64,000 bases of DNA from Dirofilaria immitis (lineage: Eukaryota; Nematoda; Chromadorea; Rhabditida; Onchocercidae): the NCBI GenBank assembly GCA_024305405.1, contig JAKNDB010000107.1:806001-870000 (forward strand), read 5' to 3'. Both the position numbers and the translations under genes were made by a program. Positions 39,789 through 51,943 of this stretch are shown piece by piece. Numbering within the stretch: position 1 is the stretch's first letter; each line of letters opens with the position of its first letter. A model generated the notes under the pieces. That model saw nothing but the letters and a program-made list of their open reading frames with translations, ran no database searches and was not told where the DNA came from.

Positions 39789-42700
39789 ATGGAAACAGCA
39801 TTGCAAATCATCAACGTCTCATTCATTTGTAACCCTTTTATTTTATTCATTGCGATAACTTCGAAGGCGGTTACCAAAGCTCAAAATCATGATATAGGTA
39901 AGCTTTTATTGATGATTATTCGTTTGATTGCTATTCGGCCTTTGTGATATTCACTAACTGTTTTCAAATGCTAATTTCGAAGATATAAAATTTTAATCTT
40001 TGAAAATTGAAACTAAAACATTTTGCAGGCTTTTTCATCATGTGCACGTGATTATAAAAATTCACGATATATATTTCGGTTAGAGTGATAAAATAAAGTT
40101 AGGCTTTATCTGAATTCCCAAAGATCAAATCCGTAATTTTGAGTAACTCGCCTCCATAAACTTTTGAATAGAATGGGATTTCATATTTAACCTTACATTT
40201 TTTCCGCTTATTTTTACATGATTATTGAAATGAACTTTTGCAGAATAATTTTAAGAAATCTCCGCAAAAACCTGCAGTACTGATTCATCCCTAAACTTCT
40301 TTTTGAATATCGTTCAGGATTTTTAAGCAGATTTCAATTCATGATTGGAAGGCATCCAATTCTTGCGGACTATATTTTTGATTTAAAAACTAAAAAAGTA
40401 TCGAAAATTGCTCATAATTTTTGTTCCAAATATAGATAGAATCGCTTCCTCAATTTTTAAGTCAAATTTTATGATTTCACATGACCGGATAAAAAAGTTT
40501 TTATCTCTTTTTCACACTTTTACTTTTCCTTTTCTTTGAAATAAGATTTGTCAACTCGACCATCTCTAAGATCATTAGAATAATAGCTTCCAAAATAAAA
40601 TTTGTAAATTTGCATAGTACTATTCATCGCTGATTTTGGATTTATTCTTAAACTCCACTGCTTTGACTTCTTCATCTTAGCTTTATTACATAACTATGAA
40701 GGGTAATTAAATAATATGCAAAATCTTTTTCTTTCTTTGTTTGGGATTTCCACTGATTCTAAACAAGATTATGAAGACATCAAAATAAAACAGTTATATA
40801 GTATTAAGTATATTGCAATGAACATATAAAATTTTTTTTTTTTGAATAATAATTTGCAGAAAATAAACTGGTAGATGAGACACAGTTTAGTAATCCGAGA
40901 TCATTTGATTACAATTTCGAAGACGATTTCAAAAAATTGGTTGATACAAACGATATATATGATGAATTAGTACCTCATTTGCCATCATTCATTTTACATA
41001 AGAACGGCAAGAATGCTGGAAGAACAAGCGTATGTTTTTCTCCATAATACAATAGTTTTCTTCACAATTATATAGTATTAACTGAGTATAATAATTTCAT
41101 GATATTCTATATATTACAGATGAGTAATAAGCAAAATAACGAACTTATAAAATGAATAGCTTTTAGGTGCCAATTATTACTCGTAAAACGCCATTTTGGT
41201 CAACTCCTCCACCGAGGCAAAAATATGTTGAACCTTATAAGCCATTATCTGCTAAATTTCCGGATGATTTCCAACGATCTAGTCTAAGAAGACCTGCAAC
41301 ATTAGATGCTAAGCTAGTCAGTCAAAGGTTAAATTTCTTTTTTGTGTTATCTTGAAAATTCATAATAATTAAAATTTGTTAATTTTCATATGAATTTTAT
41401 CAAGCGAAATTAAAAATTTACAAAGAGAATGAATTTTTTTTTTTTTTATAAAACTCCTGTTCTTACCACAGATAATAACAGAAAGGAATTCGAATAGTTA
41501 TTACTTGTTATTTATTTTTTTATACTTTTAAATTTTTAATCCAAAAAAATTTTGGCATGGCGTTTTTCGTAACGAAACCAATGCATGGCGAAATAAATAT
41601 GTATTCGTGTCAGCTTTTCAGCCAATCTTTTGCACTCGCATGAACTATTTGAGTTGTTTTTATTTTAAATGTCATGAGCAAGTAAATTCGTTTTGATTTC
41701 GACATCTCATAACAATAATCAAAAATTATCACTGATAATCGAGAGTCTTAAAACTTATAATCTAAGAATGGTACTTCAGAGCATTCATGAATTTGAAGAT
41801 TTGTAGTTCAACAGGTCTCCTAAAAACTTTTTTATAACAGCAATGCTTATGTACTACTTTTATTACATCGCCGTAAAAACAGTTGCACAGTATTTATACT
41901 ACATTATTACGAACAGTCAAAAGCAAAGATTTAAGAGATTTAAGAAAAAAATCATGAATTATTAATACTACATTTTTATTTTGTCCGAAGCGAATTTTCT
42001 AAATCTCTTTACAGCTCAAGATTAAATTTCGTGATGATGTTCGATGAATTATTTAATTGGATCATATGCTAAAACTATATACATTATGCTTATGGATGGC
42101 ATCACATTGTGCTTAAACAATTTCAGATTGACGACGACGAGGAGAAGCACCACAATAGCCACAACGACACGAGCTACAATTACCAAATCTTCAAATTTCT
42201 TCCAGCTGCAACAACAACAACGACAGGAGCAACTGAGACAGCAGCAGCGGCAGGAACAGCTGCGGCAGCAAGAACGACAGAAACAGCTGCGACAGCAGCA
42301 GCAGCAGGAGAAACTGCGGCAACAAGAACGGCAGGAGCGGCTACGGCAGCAAGAACGGCAGGAGCAGCTACGGCAGCAAGAACGACAGGAGCAGCTGCGG
42401 CAATTACGACGACAGCAACAAGAACGGCAGGAGGAGCTGCGACAGCAGCAACGGCAGGAGCGGCTGCGGCAGCAAGAACGGCAGGAGCGGCTGCGGCAGC
42501 AGGCAGCAGGAGAAACTGCGGCAGCAAGAACGGCAGGAGCAGCTACGGCAGCAAAAAGAACGACAGGAGCAGCTGCGGCAATTACGACGACAGCAACAAG
42601 AACGGCAGGAGGAGCTGCGACAGCAAGAACGGCAGAAGCAGCTTCAGCAGCAACAACGGAAGGAGCAACTGAGGCAGCAGCAACGGAAGGAGCGGATGAG

Positions 42701-45448
42701 GCAGCAACAACGGCAGGAGCAGCTGCGGCAGCAACAAAAGCAAGAGCATCTACGGCAGCAACAACGACAGGTGCGGCTGAGGCAGCAACAACGGCAGGAG
42801 CAGCTGAGGCAGCAACGACGACAAGAGCAGCTACGGCAGCAAGAACGGCAGATACGGCTGCGGCAGCAACAGCGGCAAGAGCAACTGCGGCAGCAACAAC
42901 GCCAGGAGCAATTGCGGCAACAACAACGACAGAGACAACAACGGCAGGAGCATTTACGGCAACGAAAACAACAGGAGCAACTGCGACAGCAACAACGACG
43001 GAAACAACAGATGCAAGAGCAGCTGCGACGGCAAAAACAGCAGGAACAGCTACGGCAGCAACAACGGCAGAGACAACAACGACAGGAGCAGTTGCGACAA
43101 CAACGGCAGGAACAGATACGGAAGCAACAACAACGGCAGGAGCAGCTGCGGCAGTTACGACGACAGCAACAAGAACGGCGGGAGGAGTTGCGGCAGCAAA
43201 GACAGCTGCAAGAGCAACTAAGGCAACAACGGCGGCAGGAGCAGCTGCGGCAGCAACGACGACAGGAGAAACTGCGGCAACAAGAACAACAACAACGGAA
43301 TATTGGGCAGTTATCTCGACCTTTTTTTGACAATAATTAAGCCTATAATTATCAATCGCAATACTGTTGTAAGAATTTCAATGATAGTTTGACGTTGAAA
43401 AATATTCTGATTACTACAATCAAGAGCAATAACCAACAATAACAGTAACAATAGTAACAATAAGCAACACTTATCCTTTCTGAAGTTGTTTTAGAAAAAT
43501 GAAGCATTTTTGCTATAGCGCTGTTTCAATCTTGAACAAGTATATTGATGCTATTAATATTATTAATCAATATGTTGTAAGCCTATTATTTCATTCTTCC
43601 TCTCAGTACCGTATCATCCTGGAGAAACATTCGAAGGATTTATCGAAAATAATCATAATATGTTAAAATTTCTAGCCGTTCAATGATGAAGATCATAAGA
43701 CAAAATATGATTAAGGTTTAATCATACTGGAAAGTCGTGTTTTGATATTTGATCTACGACCTTTGCTGCAAAATGAAAATTTCGATGTAGTGCTTTCATC
43801 ATTTCCTCTTTCTTGCATGACAAGTGATTTTTGCATGGTTTAATTAATGCTGCTGACTTCATCATACATTTGCATGACGAATAACAATAATGATATAAGT
43901 AAATCATACTTTAATTTCATGCTTTTTAGCTTTATTAACTTCCAATAACTTCACATTTTATATACAAATATTAATTATCTTACTGATTCTTAATCAATAC
44001 GAGAAAATTCAGATGCTTCACCTTTTCTATTGACTGCTAGCATGATACAAAAAAAAAGCTTATAGGATATTATATAAATACATATTAAATCCATAGATTC
44101 AATGTTCCATAGATTCAATGGATTTTTTATGTTAGTTAATTCGGCTTACCCGAGTAAGCTTATCGTTTTATGAATACGGTAAGAAAATACCGTAGATTGG
44201 CACAATTTTAATTGCATGCAGCAAGAAATTCGAAAAATTTTTAAAATTTAAATAAATCAAAATCAATTAATATATTTAGTTTGTGTCGATCTTTTGATCT
44301 TCTTGCAATTCTAAACGCTTAAAAATGACCGGAATTTTTGTCCCTTAAGTATATAACGGATAACATCAAGATATTTCAATTGTATAGCTATTTTTAAACG
44401 AGCGATTAAGATTGCAATAACGAAATGATAACATTCATGCATCAATAACTTTATTTCATTATTCTTTAAGTATATCTAAAAAACGATAAGATCAATTTAG
44501 AAAGGGTACTACAATAATTTTTTAACTAATATATATTTCCATAACGTTAGTAATATTAAGAATTCAGATAAACATAAGCATCCATCATCGATATATTAAT
44601 CAATTATTTTTCTTTCGTCTTGATTCTTCTTATCGGAAATAAAATTACTTAGCGAATTTTTGATTATTTGAGCAAATTTTCAAATTGTTGAAATGGAGTA
44701 AGTAAAGATTAAAAAAAAAAATTTTACTTATATATATATATAGGCGGAGAAGTTTTGCACGAGATTTATCCGAAACCCGTATATCTTTCGATTCAGCAAA
44801 TGTAAAATCTCAATCAACGGTACAATTTAACAATGAAAGCATCACTAACCGTGGTAATACCATTCGATCTATCCAATCACGTATGTCAGTTAAACCATTA
44901 ATTATACATATCGGCAATGGTCCATATTCAGGTTTGAAATATTTCAATTTTTCTTTTTAACATTTTCATTACTGAAAGCTACGACATAAATTAAAGTCTG
45001 TTTCGATAAATTATTCAATTCATTTATACGAACATATGATAATTCATGAATCATGTTGATAAAACATAATTCATGCACAATTAATATCCATTTGCTTTAA
45101 AACAATTCTCTGATATGTTTAATTTATGGATGGAAAATTGAGAGAATAATTTCAGGTCCAACATTCAATTGCAAAGTACTAACACCTAAAAATGATGGTC
45201 GACCGTCATCAGTTACCGACAAAACATGTATTTTGGAACAGCCTGGTGTTTCGGCAGATGGCAAATGCCGTTGCACATATGTAGTTAGTTTTACTGATTA
45301 AAGTTTTCATATTGGTCTAATACTGAAAAAATAATGCTGAAAATTTCATTCCAGAAATTCAAAAAATTTAATTCTTAAATTGCAGGTATCGGATCGTGAC
45401 AGTAATGGCTGTGCATTAGGATTTTTATTTACTTGTTTACCAAAATAA
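39789..45448 (+). CDS. secreted protein with six-Cys C-terminal module and optional Gln/Arg-rich exon
   Basis: Family not recognised. Exons 39789-39897, 40860-41029, 41167-41327, (42127-43309), 44744-44931, 45156-45280 and 45386-45448. Without the bracketed exon the chain is 816 bases (271 aa); with it about 665 aa. Both keep frame. Exon 1 encodes a signal peptide: METALQIINV then a hydrophobic FILFIAI core, with cleavage probably after TKA. The mature N-terminus is acidic (NFEDDF), followed by a Pro-rich part (TPFWSTPPPRQKY). The last two exons encode a compact module with six cysteines (FNCKV, KTCIL, KCRCTY, NGCALGF, FTCLPK), suggesting three disulfides in an extracellular domain. A poly(A) signal is at 45483-45488. 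The splice sites and signal peptide make the gene credible; the role (cuticle, gut lining or other secreted matrix) is unknown. Confidence 0.75.
42127..43309 (+). repeat. Gln/Arg/Glu repeat cassette exon of the secreted gene
   Basis: After a Thr/Arg/Ser-rich lead (LTTTRRSTTIATTTR) this region encodes dozens of imperfect RQEQLRQQQ-type units. Differences between units fall mostly in third positions (CAA/CAG, CGA/CGG, CTG/CTA, GAA/GAG), which marks this frame as the selected one. It enters via TTTCAG at 42121-42126 in the phase left by exon 41167-41327. A GT after 43309 (CA|GTTATC, a weak donor) leaves the phase needed by exon 44744-44931. Length is 1182 bases once one extra G at 42502-42503 is discounted. 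Otherwise the frame runs to a stop at 43338-43340, giving an alternative terminal exon. Ala/Thr-rich and Cys-rich open frames on the other frames and strand are shadows. Confidence 0.7.
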
Positions 45449-48400
45449 ATTAAAGAAGTCAATCATCAGTTGTGAATAAGCAAATAAATATACCAAAATA
45501 TTTTGGGATGACTTGAAAGTTATCAATTAGATCGTAAGACAGTTATAGTGATGTATTTTCGTTGATTGGACTTAATTTATGCTAAAAATCTCTTCTATTT
45601 CCAATCAGAAAATCGTCTAAAAAAAAAAAAAAAACTATTCAGTTTCTGAAGAAGACTGATATTTTCATAGAAATTAGTTAGTATACTATATAATATACTA
45701 AATTTTACAAAAAATTGAAAATTGAAATTGAATCACTAGAAAGTTATATTATCAATGATATTTTTGAAAGTGTTTTTGCTTAATAAAACCCTATTAAATT
45801 TTGTTAACTTTCATCGATAGTTTTAGTTGTTTTTAAAAATATAAACATGTTATGATATATTTTTGTGGTTTAATTCATCAATAATGTTTTCGTTATAAAA
45901 AAAAAAAAAAAAAAGACAAGAAAATCTTATCCATCAAAATTCAAAATTTACAGCAGCAATAAATTAAGGAATTACTGGATTAAATTCTATGTCATAGGAA
46001 TGAATTAATTAATACGCTTACGACTATTATAAATTATATTTTGCCTAGAAGTGAAGTTTTCGAAAATTTTAGAGATTAAACTTACGAATCATATCGAAAA
46101 ATTACCGAAAATTACTGAGGCAAAAAATTGAATATAAATGTTAAACAAAATTTATTATTCGGAATATTTCCTAACCTTATCTATAGCAATGATAAAATCA
46201 TGCTATAGATAGAATATATAAAATTACTGACTGTTACTTAACAACAACTAACAAACACAACAGGTAAATGATAAAACATTGTGCTATTGATAAGCATTTT
46301 CGATTCAAGAATGAATTGAATGTTTTTATGATCTATAATTAACTTACTTGATAAAAAAAAAAAAAAGTAAGAGATATAGGATTTTCCAATTTTCTCGAAT
46401 AGTGCTTCAGTTTTTAAATGTTACGATAATATTTAACAATATTTAAATAGCATTTGTGTAAGTATTTGGAATTGATTCTTACACGATCATTGGATAGATG
46501 ATGAAATATCATATGATTAATACAAATTTTAAAATAGCACAGGTTCCCTAATTCTCGATCAATGAGAAGATGATTTTGTTTCATGATTTTTTCATATTTT
46601 TCACTCATATCAGTTTTTATCACTTTTAAATTTGTTTACAAAAGTTCGCCTTGTTTATTAGAGGCATTCCGATAATGCTTCAATAATTATTATCTTCATT
46701 GCTCAGCTACAGCTTATCATGCTATTGCGAACCAAATTATTAAAAGTGATACATTAATTTGTGTTATATACTATCCCTTATCTATTGTAATTTTAAGTTT
46801 CAATTCTTCCTTCTCGTCCTTCCATTCTCGTCTTTCGTTTATTTATAAAGAAAGCTTTTTTTGTCTAACCAATTTTTGTGAGATATAAAGAATAAAATTT
46901 ATTTGTATTCTTATAACAAAAATAGGCAAATTTAAAACCTAATTTGAAATGAATATTTAAAGCTGAATTGAAATTCAAATTTGTAAAGTGAAGCATACTG
47001 GCTAATTTCAATATTATATACTTTCAAAGACAAAAAAGAAATTCGTTTTTTCTTTTTTGAAATAGAATCCATTTCAAATTAAATATGCCACTTTACAGAT
47101 TTTCCACAAAATTAATTTGCAGCCATTTTGCTACATCAAAATATTTACGAGCATATGTTCTCCAGAAATAATAAAATTATTCTGCACAAATAAATAAATT
47201 CACATCAAATATACTAAAAAGATTTGAAAGGAAATTTAAATACTATAGCGAAATGCACTGTTATTTTGATCTTGGATTCATCACCTTCGAAATTTACAAT
47301 AATTTACTTATATTTTTAGAAATATCTAATTGAATACTGTTGTATTCAACCTTTATTCATTTCTCATATTTCCATCATATGTTTGTTGGTCAGCATTAAC
47401 AAATATCAGTGAGATGTAGAAATTTTATGGAGAATTTCTTGAATCCTTCAAAGAATACGACTTTTTTCAAAAACGGTTTTTAAGGAATTCATTTGCCTTT
47501 TGAAAATTATCATAACATTGTAAATATATATTGAAATTCGTTCGCTATAAATCGTTTCTAGAAATTTCATCAACATCCTGCACTAACTTTTTTTTGACCC
47601 ACAAAAACAAAGCACCTTGATAATGGATTAAGAAATTGATAAATAGCTATCAGAGTGAATGTCGAAGGTTTTTTTGCAGCTGATAATTATAATCACATTA
47701 TGAAGATGGAAAAAAATGATTTCTTGTCCCCAAAAGTATGAAAATATCTCTACATGCCATTTGATATAAAAAAAATTTATCAATAAACCATTAGAAATTA
47801 ATTTTTCGGTGATGAACTCAAGATTTGACGGTGTTTTCTTCAATCACATGTGAAATCTAATTAGTTACGAAATGCGCTATAGTTTTATCATTCAGTAGAG
47901 AAACAAAATATGAGGAAAATTAAATAAGCAAGAACGAAAAAAGATTACTGGACATAAAAAATAATGTACTGAATGATAAAATAAGATAACTAGTTCCAAT
48001 GAAGGATCAACAACAAATAATAATAAAATGCATAATAATATTAACAATTAATTCGGATGATAACCTTGATCAAAAAAATAAACGACAGAATAAAATATTC
48101 CAATTCAACAAAGCAATAACTAGGTTGTAGATATGACTGCAAATTTATCAGGCATAAAGAAAAGCAAGAATTCGTAATGAATTCAAAAATGAAACTCAAA
48201 ATGCTTGAAGAATCCTGCCTTGCTTGCAATTTTTGCAATAAGAATGGCCTTTCGTGCAAAACACCCTTTCAAAAAACTAATATAATAAAATAATATCTCT
48301 TCGATTTAAAACACAACACGATAAAACAATAATAATTAATTTACATTCACAACAGGAGATCTATTAAATATTTCTATTAATTTAAGGCTTTTTTATCAAT

Positions 48401-48508
48401 CAAATTTTTTTAATAACAATTCTTAACATATTTAGAATAATTTAATACATTCAAAATTAAATTTTAAAGAAAGTCGTACATTAAAGAAAAAGTAAAGAAC
48501 TTCCTAAG
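45449..48508. other. intergenic, tail-to-tail between secreted gene and HP1-like gene
   Basis: Contains the 3' UTR of the secreted gene and AT-rich DNA with A runs (for example near 45900 and 46355). No exon chain was found. A hairpin is listed at 46178-46211. Confidence 0.55.
46178..46211. repeat. 14-bp hairpin with one bulge
   Basis: TATCTATAGCAATGA pairs with TCATGCTATAGATA around a TAAAA loop, with one bulged A. Could form an RNA hairpin or be an AT-rich palindrome. Confidence 0.6.
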
Positions 48509-51500
48509 TCAAATGTATTGGTCAGTTTTGCTAACTGTGCTCTTTGCACAAATTGCGTTTGATATCGATAGATGACTCATAACTGCATGTTGCGAAATAT
48601 GAGAGAATATCGAAAGAGAGGCTGAAAGTAAAAATATTTATCATAAATGAATGTAAATTCTAATATTGAAATATGTAAACTAATTCTTACAATGTCTCCT
48701 TAAATCCTAAGAAGTACTCAAACTAACATAAACAAAAAACTGAAACTAGGCCTGAAATGAACTACTGCAAAATTTGCTGATATGGAAAAAGTGAGAACGA
48801 AAAGTAATAGGTTATTTTGCAATGGAAAAATAACATCATGGCTAACTATTGGAAAAAGATACTTTATTATTCATTGAATATGTGGAAAATAAACAAAAAT
48901 AAAGCAGTTAGAAATTATTAACAAGATTAGCAAAAGAAATTATTAACAAGATTAGCAAAATCAATGAATACATAGAGTGTACAGCAGTTAAAAGATTAAA
49001 CTCACCAGTTTGAATAACAAAAAATATAGTCTCTGAACTATGCATCACTACTCTGCGGCTTTCCAAATTCACATCGGCTAAGAAAATATTGCACTAAGCC
49101 ATAGCCATCTATTTCAAAAGCTTCTGAAACAATACAAGTACAGGGACTATTAAAATACATAGTTTCCCATTGAAAAGTGCTGCGCCTATGTTTTCTATTC
49201 ATATGTTTTTGCAAAAAATAAGTTACCTAGTTATAGCTGAAAAAAAAATCATATAATTTCACACTTCATAATTCGAGATTTCAGGAAGTTCATTAGCATA
49301 AAGAACTGCTATTCAGTCAATATAATTTTATAAAAACTATTTAAATTTGTCACATTTAATTTTCTGTTTGAAAATGTAATAATAAATATCTTAGCATACT
49401 TATTTTATTCATTATTCTTCACTAAAATTACTAAATGTCAAATTTTCAAGCTAGTATTATACAATCATAATCATATCACTGATGTACAAAAAGTATTAAC
49501 TAATGATTTCTATTTCCCGCTTATACTGACTTGAAATTTATAAAAACCATGAAAATTTAACGTTCTTACCTCTTACAGACACAACATGTGCCTTTGACTC
49601 ATCCTTTTTCATATAAACTACCTTAACTGCACCATCAGGGCACTGAACGATACCAATAAATTCCACTTTTGGTTCGTAGTCTAAACTTACGTAACATATC
49701 TTTTAATTGATTATAACGATAAAAGATTTTGTTAGAGAACGCAAGACTGCCAATACGAAAATAATTTTAAATGTGGTAAAATCTCAGTGAAGTCATAAAA
49801 TCACAAAAAAAAGTGCTGCTAATAAATGAATTACGTTAGCAGTTAATCGGAGCGAATAAAAAAATGGTGATCTAATTTCTAATTTCCTGCTTGGCTTGAA
49901 TTGAGATTCAAAAGAATTATGAAACGGAAGTCCTACGAAGCTGGTATTCCTATTCTATTCTTCTGGCACGTCGATAGGTAAGAAAAAATAAACTTAATAA
50001 CATTGATTTTTAGACATACTTTCTTCCGCTATCTCGACCTGAAAATTGAACCACTGAATATACCAGGTATCATAAAAAAAAGTTTATCGAGTGATAATAA
50101 TTTTAATATCCTTTGAAGACAACAAAATATTTCGCATTCTAAGCACTTCAAAGAAGAATGGTCTCTCTCATAAAATTCAGATAATCAGCATATCAATGGT
50201 GATTTAGAACTATCAGAATACAGCTCCCAAAAGAAATCATTGATTTTATGATTACCTTTGCTGGAGCCTCTTCCTCCCTTTTCTCCCTGTTCTCATTCAA
50301 CAAAACAGCGATTTTTTTGATCCGAATTACCATCGCACTGTTCCTTAGTAGTTGCCAATAACATATTGTTTTTTTCAACAGAACTACTTTCTTTCAACTG
50401 ATTATTCGTTTTTCCTTTACGTAGAAAATCAGCTAAAAGGATACTTTTGTATTAAAAAAATCAAGAGACACAAAAAACTCCTCAACTGAAATGTTACCAA
50501 CAATTTGAATTTTCTGGACTAAAATCATAAATCTAGGTTAAATTCTAAAATCACAAACAACAGATTCAAGATTCACTTATCAATGCCGAATTTCAGGAAA
50601 AAAAAATAAACCGTTTTTTTCATCTTTTCATTGCCTTCAGAAGCGTCGGAATCTACATCGTCGGCGTCATCGTAGAGCCAAGCATTTTTGCTTTTTTGGT
50701 GACAGCTCCTAAAATTTGAAAAATGATAGATATTTTTTAATCCTTAATCTTTTATAATTAAAATCAATGCTGAGGTGCAAAAATTCTTTCAGCACATTCA
50801 AATTTTTGATGTCGCATTTCAGCTTGAGTTAAAGAAATTTCAACAGAAATTTAAGAATATTTATGCAGGAAGTGCAAACCTTCGAAAATGATTTGCCTGA
50901 TTTATTTTTTGACAAGCTAGTTCTTTCTTCAGTATATGTTGTTCGATATCTACTGAAATTATTCATTAAATAAGCAGTTTCTTTATAAAAATTATAGAGT
51001 TCACAAGAAGAAATACATAAAGATAGATTTACTATTTGTTTAACAAATATAAGAAATGACTAATGATGTATGAGGCACGAACGAAATTTTAATCAATTCT
51101 AAAATTTTTGCGAATTAAAAAAAAATTTATAATATAAATTCTCTTCACCTCTCGCGTTTCCTGAAAACATCATCCTTGTCACTTCCATTGTCATTATTCT
51201 TCTTAACATCATTTCCATAAAATCTCATCTTTTTCTTAGCTCGATCATGCGATATCTCTGACCAATCTGAGCTAGAGCTTCGCTGTAATTTCTTGTATCC
51301 CTACAATAAATGTAATTTAAAAATGATAAAATATAATATTAATAATCAAAAGAAAACGCGTTTAAGAATATCACTAAACAAATTACACTTCTTTATATTC
51401 CATTTCAATAAATCTTCGAAATGTCATAATTGATAATATTCAAAATCTCTTGAACCAAGACAGATCACACTTTTTGTTTTATTACAAAGAAATTTACTTT

Positions 51501-51943
51501 ATTTGCAGTTTTATTACCTTTCTACGTCGTTTTCTCAGCTTTTTCTGTGCCAGAATTGTGTCTTGAACCTTTTTTACTTCGTCTTTATGGTTTGCAATGT
51601 AGTCATCAAGAATTAGTCGTGCTGTTGCCAGATTCTGCTCAGGTTCCCAAGAGTCTTCATCAGATCCATAACCTTTCCATCGTACCTAAGATAAAGTATA
51701 TGGGCAAAGATAACTTGAAGATGAAACCGTTGTCGAGATCGAATTATTTTAAATTAAAACTCCAAAATTAATTTGATCGAACTTGCAAAAGCAAAGTTGA
51801 ACAGCTACCTGATATTTCACTTTTCCATTCATTACAGCAACACTCAAGATGCGATCAACTTCGAATTCATCATCATCCAGTTTTTCATCCTCGTCGTTGT
51901 CTTTCTCTTCATCTTCGTTTTTTTTCGTTTCTATTTGTTTCAT
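48509..51943 (-). CDS. HP1-family heterochromatin protein (chromodomain and chromoshadow)
   Basis: Nuclear reader of methylated H3K9. Exons, reading leftward: 51943-51809, 51685-51518, 51300-51149, 50952-50880, 50708-50612, 50432-50256, 50038-50020, 49680-49570, 49077-49006, 48621-48509; about 371 aa. The chromodomain is clear at about residues 27-80: EFEVDRIL, then VRWKGYGSDEDSWEPEQNL and LILDDY. F27, W48 and Y51 sit at the aromatic-cage positions. An acidic N-tail (EDEEKDNDEDEKLDDD) precedes it and a basic KKLRKRRRK patch follows. A long charged linker leads to a chromoshadow-like start at about 274 (NYEPKVEFIGIVQCPDGAVK). The last two exons are open and in phase but do not carry the usual CPQ..I.FYE end, so the C-terminus is uncertain. 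Exon 7 is only 19 bases. Apparent one-base errors lie in runs at 50692-50697, 50614-50620 and 50312-50318. C. elegans counterparts would be hpl-1/hpl-2; I cannot tell which. The start follows an in-frame TAA. Confidence 0.88.
48911..48960. repeat. 25-bp perfect tandem duplication in the last HP1 intron
   Basis: GAAATTATTAACAAGATTAG plus CAAAA occurs twice head-to-tail without differences, indicating a very recent duplication. It lies inside the intron 48622-49005. Confidence 0.9.

Noticed and set aside
42109..42672. Plus-strand Ala/Thr-rich open frame of 187 codons over the same repeat
   Set aside because: Another frame of the same repeat; its phase does not fit the upstream exon and codon variation does not support it.
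42644..43333. Minus-strand Cys/Arg/Ser-rich open frame of 229 codons
   Set aside because: It is the reverse shadow of the CAG/CGG repeat in the Gln-rich exon; third-position variation follows the plus-strand Gln/Arg/Glu frame.
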